A stretch of DNA of 6,892 nt from an uncultured Asticcacaulis sp. (GTDB taxonomy: Bacteria > Pseudomonadota > Alphaproteobacteria > Caulobacterales > Caulobacteraceae), in contig CAMLLA010000229.1 of NCBI GenBank assembly GCA_946480525.1, positions 1-6,892 on the forward strand, written 5' to 3'. Of the stretch, positions 1 to 4,918 are shown piece after piece; the first letter of the stretch is position 1, and each line of letters opens with the position of its first letter. The notes under the pieces are model-generated. The model had not been told where the DNA came from. It worked only from the letters and a program-made list of their open reading frames with translations, and did not search any database. The translations under genes and the position numbers were made by a program.

Positions 1-952
1 AGGTCGCGGCAAACACATGGCCGCCCGTGCCGTCAGCAACGAAGAAAATATCTTCGGTCTTGGCGGGATTCAAAACAGCGCGGATAGCAGCACGGCCCGG
101 ATTGCCTATCGGCGTGACCGGCAGGCCGTCGATGGCGTACGTATTCCACGGCCTCTTTTTGTCGAGTTCCGACCGCAGCAGTCCACGCCCCAGCGGCTCG
201 CCGTTGCTGATGCCGTAGATCACCGTCGGGTCGGATTCCAGCCGCATCCCCTTGCGCAGGCGGTTGACGAAAACGGCGGCGACGCGCGGGCGTTCCGAAG
301 CGATGCCGGTCTCCTTTTCAACGACAGAGGCCAGGATCAACGCCTCTTCCTTGGTCTTGACAGGCAGGTTCGGCTGACGCTTGGCCCACTCTTCGTCCAA
401 AGCCTTGCGGCCGGCATCCAGCATGCGATCGAGAACCGCCTGACGGCTTTCGCCGCGCTGGTAGTCATAGGTTTCCGGCAGAATGGACCCTTCGGGCGGC
501 ACGTCGATATCACCGGTCAGGTCCGTCACCGCCTTAAGGATGCGCACCGTCTGGCGCGACGTCCGGCCTTCGGGAATGGTGACAAAGCTGCGAATGACGC
601 GGCCGTCTTCAATCTGATGCAGGACCGTCATCATCGACGCCCGCGCCGGGAACTGATAGGTGCCGGCCTTGAAGCGGTTGGCCTTGCCGCCCAGGCGCGC
701 CGCGACGCGAAAGGCCAGTGCCGAACGGATGATTTTCTTGTCTTGCAGTTGCCGCGCCATGGCCGCCACGCTGGTGCCGGGCGCGAAGCTGATCTCCGTC
801 TGGGTGGATGGTCCGGGACCAAAGGCCGTCGACCATGTAAACAACAAGGCCGCGAGAACCAGGAGAAGGATGCCAATGCCCAGTCCCGCCAGTGGGCCCT
901 TCAGCCCCTTGCGTCTAACAGGCGGTTCAGCACCCGGCTCCATTCGAATCAT
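1..952 (-). CDS. mltG: Endolytic murein transglycosylase MltG (YceG-like), C-terminus beyond window
   Basis: MltG is an inner-membrane lytic transglycosylase that cleaves nascent glycan strands within the chain and is thought to set their length by terminating synthesis. I translated this frame by hand: 317 codons are present and the reading frame is still open at base 1. E. coli MltG has about 340 residues, so only a short C-terminal tail should be missing. Visible parts: a basic cytoplasmic N-terminus (RRKGLK, residues 13-18), one transmembrane segment at about 20-39, a LysM-like part around 50-120 including KAGTYQF (95-101), then the catalytic domain with ASVVEKETG, whose first glutamate (E212) corresponds to the conserved catalytic Glu. 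DPTVIYG (241-247), WNTY (269-272) and a following IGNPG are also family motifs. The start ATG overlaps the fabF stop as ATGA (949-952), which implies translational coupling. Family assignment is firm from the motifs. Confidence 0.93.
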   Translation of the reverse strand, partial: MIRMEPGAEPPVRRKGLKGPLAGLGIGILLLVLAALLFTWSTAFGPGPSTQTEISFAPGTSVAAMARQLQDKKIIRSALAFRVAARLGGKANRFKAGTYQFPARASMMTVLHQIEDGRVIRSFVTIPEGRTSRQTVRILKAVTDLTGDIDVPPEGSILPETYDYQRGESRQAVLDRMLDAGRKALDEEWAKRQPNLPVKTKEEALILASVVEKETGIASERPRVAAVFVNRLRKGMRLESDPTVIYGISNGEPLGRGLLRSELDKKRPWNTYAIDGLPVTPIGNPGRAAIRAVLNPAKTEDIFFVADGTGGHVFAAT

Positions 953-2235
953 GGCTCGACCTGGCCGAGGATCAGCGCTGCGTTGGTGCCGCCAAAGCCG
1001 AATGAGTTCGACATGACCTTCTTGACGGTCATCTTCTTAGCCTTGTGCGGGACAAGATCGATCGGCGTTTCAACGTCTGGATTGTCGAGGTTGAGCGTCG
1101 GCGGGACGATTTGGTCGCGGATGGCCAGGGCGCAGAAAATGGCTTCGACGGCGCCGGCGCCGCCCAGCAAGTGGCCGATGGCCGACTTGGTCGACGACAC
1201 GGTACCCGTCTTGGCGCGTTCACCCAGGAACTTCTCGATGGCCTTCAGTTCGATGCCGTCAGCCATGGTCGAGGTGCCGTGGGCGTTGACGTAGTCGATT
1301 TCGGTGGGATCGATCCCGGCATCCTTAGCGGCCGCGACCATTGCACGGTAGCCGCCTTCACCGTCTTCCGAAGGCGCGGTGATGTGGTAGGCGTCGCCCG
1401 ACAGGGCGTAACCCAGGACTTCGGCATAGATCTTGGCGCCGCGCGCCTTGGCGTGTTCGTATTCTTCCAGGACGACGACACCCGCGCCCTCGCCCATGAC
1501 AAAGCCGTCGCGGTCCTTGTCGTAGGGGCGCGACGCCTTGGTGGGCTCATCGTTGAAGGCGGTGCACAAGGCGCGGCAAGCGATGAAACCGGCAATGCCG
1601 ATCGGAACGATGGCCGATTCCGCGCCGCCGGCGACCATGACGTCGGCATCGCCGTGGGCGATCAGGCGGGCCGCATCGCCGATGGCGTGGGCGCCGGTCG
1701 CGCAGGCCGTGACGACCGAGTGATTCGGCCCCTTGAGGCCATGGCGGATCGACACCTGGCCCGACGCCAGGTTGATCAGGGATGACGGAATGAAGAAGGG
1801 CGAGATACGCTTGGGGCCCTTGTCGCGCAGTTCCAGGGCGGTGTCGGCGATGATGCCGAGGCCACCGATGCCCGAACCGATCATGACGCCGGTGCGGACC
1901 TTGTCCTCTTCACTTTCAGGGTGCCAGTTGGCGTCGTTGAGCGCCTCATCGGCGGCAGCTATGCCATAGAGGATAAAGTCGTCGACCTTGCGGCGTTCCT
2001 TGTTGGACAGGACTTTGGAGGGATCAAACGAGCCTTCGATATCAGGCCCGCCACCGCCGCGGCCTTCAACCGTCGGGACTTCACAGGCGACCTGACAGGC
2101 ATAATCCGTCGTATCGAAGGCGGTGATCCTGCCCGCACCGGACTCGCCATTCAGCAGGCGTTTCCACGTAATATCGACGCCCGCGCCCAGCGGCGAAATC
2201 AGGCCCAGACCAGTAATAACAACGCGACGAACCAT
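949..2235 (-). CDS. fabF: 3-oxoacyl-ACP synthase II (KAS II)
   Basis: FabF catalyses decarboxylative Claisen condensation of acyl groups with malonyl-ACP, the elongation step of type II fatty acid synthesis in the cytosol. The 428-residue protein has the thiolase fold signature and the Cys-His-His triad: C178 in VVTACATG, H319 in VNAHGTST and H355 in SAIGHLLGGAG, with the conserved K350 just before. The C-terminal gating loop SFGFGGTN is at 411-418. E. coli FabF has 413 residues with Cys163; most of the extra length lies in a Gly-rich stretch at about 56-70 (GRGGGGPD). A GGAG Shine-Dalgarno sequence at 2241-2244 sits 5 bases before the ATG, so this start is well supported. It is the fourth gene of the fabD-fabG-acpP-fabF-mltG run, 248 bases after acpP, and its TGA overlaps the mltG ATG. 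Intact triad and length indicate an active enzyme. KAS I (FabB) is less likely given the adjacent acpP and the loop sequence. Confidence 0.97.
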   Translation of the reverse strand: MVRRVVITGLGLISPLGAGVDITWKRLLNGESGAGRITAFDTTDYACQVACEVPTVEGRGGGGPDIEGSFDPSKVLSNKERRKVDDFILYGIAAADEALNDANWHPESEEDKVRTGVMIGSGIGGLGIIADTALELRDKGPKRISPFFIPSSLINLASGQVSIRHGLKGPNHSVVTACATGAHAIGDAARLIAHGDADVMVAGGAESAIVPIGIAGFIACRALCTAFNDEPTKASRPYDKDRDGFVMGEGAGVVVLEEYEHAKARGAKIYAEVLGYALSGDAYHITAPSEDGEGGYRAMVAAAKDAGIDPTEIDYVNAHGTSTMADGIELKAIEKFLGERAKTGTVSSTKSAIGHLLGGAGAVEAIFCALAIRDQIVPPTLNLDNPDVETPIDLVPHKAKKMTVKKVMSNSFGFGGTNAALILGQVEP

Positions 2236-2323
2236 GTAGTCTCCACCCTGACAGCGTGCGGCACCAAGCGCGGCCCGCCGTCCCTGCCCCCGGCCATTGC
2301 GCGCATTTCCCAGCGCGGCACTT

Positions 2324-2352
2324 CATTTAACCATAGTTGGCCGCATTTTCAG
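2324..2352 (-). promoter_or_regulatory. Weak candidate promoter of fabF-mltG
   Basis: CTGAAA (2347-2352) and TAAATG (2324-2329) on the minus strand are 17 bases apart, in the only AT-richer pocket of the 248-base acpP-fabF gap. Matches to consensus are 4 of 6 and 3 of 6. The leader would be about 80 bases. It is reported because the gap downstream of the acpP hairpins is long enough to need an explanation; confidence is low. Confidence 0.2.
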
Positions 2353-2417
2353 CCCCGGGCAAATCCTTTTCGTCAGGAATTGGCCGCCCTTGCCGAAAAT
2401 ACGTGCCAGAAACGAAA

Positions 2418-2462
2418 GAAGCGCGGCCAAACCCCGACTATGAGGCCTGAGAACCGCGCTCC
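2418..2462 (-). terminator. Nine-pair stem-loop between acpP and fabF
   Basis: In the minus-strand RNA, GGAGCGCGG (2454-2462) pairs with CCGCGCUUC (2418-2426) over nine positions with one G-U, enclosing a 27-base loop. The downstream bases are UUUCGUUUC, a broken U-tract. This could be a leaky intrinsic terminator that lets most acpP transcripts end before fabF, or an mRNA-stabilising structure. It sits 183 bases before the fabF start. Confidence 0.4.
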
Positions 2463-2465
2463 GTG

Positions 2466-2485
2466 AAAAGCCGTTTCCCGGCCTT
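2466..2485 (-). terminator. Small hairpin at the acpP stop codon, weak terminator or attenuator
   Basis: In the minus-strand RNA, the arms AAGGCCG and CGGCUUU (2479-2485 and 2467-2473) pair over 7 positions with one G-U, around a five-base loop GGAAA. It overlaps the end of acpP and runs into U residues, but the U-tract is consumed by the stem, so termination would be weak at best. It may instead protect the acpP 3' end. Confidence 0.35.
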
Positions 2486-2723
2486 AAGCCGCCAGCTTTT
2501 CCTGAATGTAGTTGACGGCGTCGCCGACGGTCAGGATATGTTCGGCCGAATCGTCGGGGATTTCGATATCGAATTCCTCTTCGAAAGCCATGACCAGCTC
2601 GACGATGTCGAGGCTGTCGGCTTCCAGATCGTCGATGAAGCTGGCCTTTTCGGTGACCTTGTCCGGATCAGCATCCAGGTGGTCGATCACAATCTTGCGA
2701 ACACGTTCAAGAACTTCAGACAT
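2484..2723 (-). CDS. acpP: Acyl carrier protein
   Basis: AcpP carries growing acyl chains as thioesters on a 4'-phosphopantetheine arm and delivers them to the fatty acid synthase enzymes, and in Gram-negatives to lipid A and phospholipid acyltransferases. The 79-residue, strongly acidic protein has the canonical [11 protein letters not shown] segment, with S37 in DSL as the phosphopantetheine attachment site. Helix II and III residues ([16 protein letters not shown]) match the usual recognition surface. Length equals the family norm (77-80). The Shine-Dalgarno GAAGGG (2731-2736) is 7 bases before the ATG. acpP lies between fabG and fabF as in many proteobacteria. A candidate own promoter lies upstream (2802-2830) and two hairpins lie downstream (2418-2485), consistent with the high abundance AcpP usually needs; the expression statement is inference. 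Confidence 0.98.
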   Translation of the reverse strand: MSEVLERVRKIVIDHLDADPDKVTEKASFIDDLEADSLDIVELVMAFEEEFDIEIPDDSAEHILTVGDAVNYIQEKLAA

Positions 2724-2801
2724 TTAACGTCCCTTCAGAGGTTTAGACATTCGGATACCTCGTGAGCGTTCGCCTGCGGGGCCATCAGAATCCGGGTTTG
2801 A

Positions 2802-2830
2802 CTTTTATTCACACAATCAGCGCGATTCAA
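2802..2830 (-). promoter_or_regulatory. Candidate promoter of acpP
   Basis: On the minus strand a TTGAAT -35 box (2825-2830) and TAAAAG -10 box (2802-2807) are separated by exactly 17 bases. Each matches 4 of 6 consensus positions and the TTGA core is retained. Transcription would start near 2795 and leave a leader of about 70 bases before the acpP ATG. It is the best of several candidates in the 193-base fabG-acpP gap; a weaker TTGCGG/TAAAGA pair (2868-2873, 2845-2850, also 17 apart) lies upstream. An own promoter for acpP is common in proteobacteria, but this one is prediction by eye. Confidence 0.45.
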
Positions 2831-2842
2831 GCGATTTCGCGC
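2820..2842. promoter_or_regulatory. Overlapping dyads across the acpP -35 region, possible operator
   Basis: GCGCGA (2820-2825) and TCGCGC (2837-2842) are perfect inverted 6-mers 11 bases apart. A second dyad, GCGATTTCGC (2831-2840), lies inside. Together they overlap the -35 box proposed for acpP, where a bound repressor could block RNA polymerase. GC-rich 6-mers of this kind also arise by chance in such genomes, and I do not recognise the motif. Confidence 0.3.
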
Positions 2843-2916
2843 CTTCTTTAACCAACAGTCCGTTGTACCGCAAGATATAGCGCGTTTATCTGTACGGACC
2901 GGTACGGCCAAGCAGG

Positions 2917-3657
2917 TTAGATCATGGCCATGCCGCCGTTGACGTGCAGGGTCTGGCCCGTCACGTAACCGGCTTCCGCGCTTGCAAGATAAACGGCGGC
3001 GGCGGCGATATCCGCGCCCTTGCCGAGGTCGCCGGCCGGAATCTTGGCCAGGATGGTTGCGCGCTGGGCTTCGTTCAGTTCGTCGGTCATCGGCGAGGCG
3101 ATAAAGCCGGGCGCGATGCAGTTGACCGTGATACCGCGCGAGCCGACCTCCTGCGCGAGCGCCTTCGAGAAACCGATCATGCCGGCTTTTGACGCCGCAT
3201 AGTTAGTCTGGCCGGGATTACCGGTAACCCCGACGATCGAGGTGATGCCGATGATGCGGCCGTGACGACGCTTCATCATGCCCTTGGTCGCCGCTCGCGC
3301 CAGGCGGAAATAGGCTTCCAGGTTGACGCGGATGACCGTATCCCAGTCCTCGTCCTTCATACGCAGGATCAGACCGTCGCGGGTGATGCCGGCATTGGCG
3401 ATCAGGATGTCGAGGCCCGAGCCCGCAACCTCTTCGGCCTTTGCGACCAGGCCATCGACAGAAGCGGCATCCGACAGGTTGGCGGCGGCGACAAAGGCGT
3501 TGTCACCCAATTCCTTGGCCAGGTCGGTCAGCACGTTTTCGCGAGTGCCGGACAGGACGACCTTCGCGCCTTGCTTATGAAGCGCGCGGGCGATTTCAGC
3601 GCCGAGGCCACCCGTGGCGCCGGTAACAAGGGCGGTCTTGCCGGTCAGTTCAAACAT
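2917..3657 (-). CDS. fabG: 3-oxoacyl-ACP reductase
   Basis: FabG reduces 3-oxoacyl-ACP to (3R)-hydroxyacyl-ACP with NADPH, the first reduction of each elongation cycle. This is a classical short-chain dehydrogenase/reductase of 246 residues, normal for FabG. Motifs in order: TGATGGLG cofactor loop (12-19), NAG at 88-90, catalytic tetrad N112, S140 (TSIVG), Y153 and K157 (YAASK), and the PG turn at 183-184 followed by T191. I chose ATG 3657 over the GTG at 3669 in the same frame: GGGAG (3663-3667) lies 5 bases before the ATG and would fall inside the coding region if the GTG were used, and MFELTGKTALVTG is the usual N-terminus for this group. The neighbours fabD and acpP make the fatty-acid role, rather than a PhaB-type acetoacetyl-CoA reductase, very likely. 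The gap to fabD is 143 bases and to acpP 193 bases. Confidence 0.97.
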   Translation of the reverse strand: MFELTGKTALVTGATGGLGAEIARALHKQGAKVVLSGTRENVLTDLAKELGDNAFVAAANLSDAASVDGLVAKAEEVAGSGLDILIANAGITRDGLILRMKDEDWDTVIRVNLEAYFRLARAATKGMMKRRHGRIIGITSIVGVTGNPGQTNYAASKAGMIGFSKALAQEVGSRGITVNCIAPGFIASPMTDELNEAQRATILAKIPAGDLGKGADIAAAAVYLASAEAGYVTGQTLHVNGGMAMI

Positions 3658-3755
3658 GTGATCTCCCACAGTATGGTGTTTTCAGTGGTCGCGCCCTTAC
3701 GCCATGAGGCGGGAAGGATCAAGCGGATTACGTATTTGGATTTCTGAGCTCCAAC

Positions 3756-3787
3756 CTTCGCCCTCTCCATTCATGGGAAGGGCGAAG
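3756..3787. repeat. Imperfect 32-base palindrome between fabD and fabG (REP-like)
   Basis: CTTCGCCCT (3756-3764) and AGGGCGAAG (3779-3787) are perfect inverted 9-mers, and 13 of 16 positions pair across the whole dyad. No U-tract follows on either strand, so it is not a standard intrinsic terminator. Shape and composition resemble the short palindromic intergenic units scattered through many alphaproteobacterial genomes; copy number elsewhere cannot be seen here. In the fabD-fabG RNA it would form a stable hairpin just after the fabD stop. Confidence 0.5.
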
Positions 3788-3800
3788 TTCAGTCGGTTCT

Positions 3801-4748
3801 TTAAGCTTTAAGACTCTGCGCGAACGCCTCAAAATCGGCAGCACCGTTGAGCGCGACGGCGGTGACTTCAGGTGCGATGCGCTTGATCATGCCTGTCAAA
3901 ACCTTGCCGGCGCCGAGTTCGGCAATCGTGGTTACGCCGCCTTCCCCGGCCAGCCATTGCACGCTCTCGCGCCAGCGTACTCGGCCGGTCACCTGTTGCA
4001 CCAGAAGGTCGGCGATTTCGGACTTGCCGGAAATCGGGCGCGCGGTGACATTGGCGACAAGCGCCGAGACAGGTTCGTTGATCGTCACCTTCGCAAGCGC
4101 CGCGCGCATCTCCTCGGCCGCCGGAACCATCAGCGGCGAGTGAAAGGGCGCGGACACGTTGAGCAGCATACCCTTGGCGCCCAGTTCCTTCGCTTTTTCG
4201 ATCGCCAGTTCGACAGCAGGTTTAACACCGGAAATGACGATCTGGCCGGCATTGTTGTCATTGGCGACAACGACAACACCGGCGCTCGATGCCGCTTCAC
4301 ACGCTTTTTCGGCAAGGTCGAGGTCCGCCTTGCCGATCAGGGCCGCCATGGCGCCGACGCCTAACGGGGCCGCGCGCTGCATGGCCTGCCCGCGAAGCTT
4401 CAACAGACGCGCCGTCTCTGCCAGCGAAAAGGTCCCTGCCGCCGCGTGCGCCGAATATTCCCCCAAGGAATGGCCGGCCACATACTTCGCCACCGAGCAC
4501 GGAACACCGAAATCGCCTTCCAGCACCTTTGCCACGGCCAGGGACACAGCCATGATGGCTGGCTGGGCGTTTTCGGTCAGGGTCAACTGATCCTCGGGAC
4601 CGTCCTTCATCAACTGGAACAGCTTCTGGCCCAGGGCTTCATCGACCGCATCGAAGACGTCGCGAGCGCGGCTGAAATTATCGTAAAGCTCCGCGCCCAT
4701 GCCGACGCTCTGAGAGCCCTGACCGGGAAATACGAAAGCCAAGGTCAT
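3801..4748 (-). CDS. fabD: Malonyl-CoA:ACP transacylase
   Basis: FabD moves malonyl from CoA to the AcpP phosphopantetheine, supplying the two-carbon donor used by FabF. The 315-residue length is close to the E. coli enzyme (309). Visible motifs: FPGQGSQ at the N-terminus (residues 7-13, oxyanion-side glutamine), the nucleophile elbow GHSLGE (92-97) with S94, R119 (LRGQAM) that would bind the malonyl carboxylate, and the catalytic histidine H203 in APFHSPLM. R119 and the GHSLGE elbow favour a malonyl-specific transacylase over other acyltransferases. A GGAG Shine-Dalgarno sequence (4757-4760) is 8 bases before the ATG. It is the first gene of the minus-strand run and diverges from the S9 peptidase gene across 170 bases. 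I could not find a convincing promoter for it: an AT-rich TAGAAT at 4763-4768 is too near the start to leave the Shine-Dalgarno in the transcript. Confidence 0.97.
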   Translation of the reverse strand: MTLAFVFPGQGSQSVGMGAELYDNFSRARDVFDAVDEALGQKLFQLMKDGPEDQLTLTENAQPAIMAVSLAVAKVLEGDFGVPCSVAKYVAGHSLGEYSAHAAAGTFSLAETARLLKLRGQAMQRAAPLGVGAMAALIGKADLDLAEKACEAASSAGVVVVANDNNAGQIVISGVKPAVELAIEKAKELGAKGMLLNVSAPFHSPLMVPAAEEMRAALAKVTINEPVSALVANVTARPISGKSEIADLLVQQVTGRVRWRESVQWLAGEGGVTTIAELGAGKVLTGMIKRIAPEVTAVALNGAADFEAFAQSLKA

Positions 4749-4858
4749 GACACTGTCTCCGGATTCTATGGATTTGTGGCCTGCCTAGGCCAAAGTCCCG
4801 GTCACGGCAAGCGTAAACCGCCGTCCGAATATAACCGCCTATGGTTGGAAAATGGGGG

Positions 4859-4886
4859 CTGACACGCGCCGGAGCCGTGATATGGT
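4859..4886 (+). promoter_or_regulatory. Candidate promoter of the S9 peptidase gene
   Basis: CTGACA (4859-4864, 5 of 6 to consensus) and TATGGT (4881-4886, 4 of 6) are separated by 16 bases. Transcription would begin near 4893, leaving about 26 bases of leader that contain GGGGG (4909-4913) before ATG 4919. The position excludes the upstream in-frame ATG at 4841 and makes the one at 4892 unlikely, which helps fix the start. Confidence 0.45.
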
Positions 4887-4918
4887 TGCAAATGATAAGT
4901 AATGCTTTGGGGGCTTCC

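Noticed and set aside
17..1294. A 425-codon plus-strand open frame opposite mltG and fabF
   Set aside because: It lies wholly antisense to two well-supported genes, spans their junction, has no recognisable domain and an Arg/Gln/Ala-rich composition typical of antisense frames in GC-rich DNA.
1045..1785. A 246-codon plus-strand open frame inside fabF
   Set aside because: It is antisense to the catalytic core of FabF. Its D/G/R/V-rich repetitive composition is the complement of FabF codons, with no motif of its own.
2463..2765. A 100-codon plus-strand open frame opposite acpP
   Set aside because: It is fully antisense to acpP, whose phosphopantetheine motif and length are unmistakable.
3658..3669. 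GTG start for fabG giving four extra residues
   Set aside because: The only good Shine-Dalgarno (3663-3667) would then lie within the coding region, whereas it is ideally spaced for the ATG at 3657.
4763..4793. TTGGCC / TAGAAT as a fabD promoter
   Set aside because: The spacer is 19 bases and the predicted start near 4756 would leave out the fabD Shine-Dalgarno at 4757-4760.
4841..4918. N-terminal extension of the S9 peptidase from ATG 4841
   Set aside because: It would bury the signal peptide 26 residues inside the protein, and the candidate promoter (4859-4886) lies downstream of this ATG.
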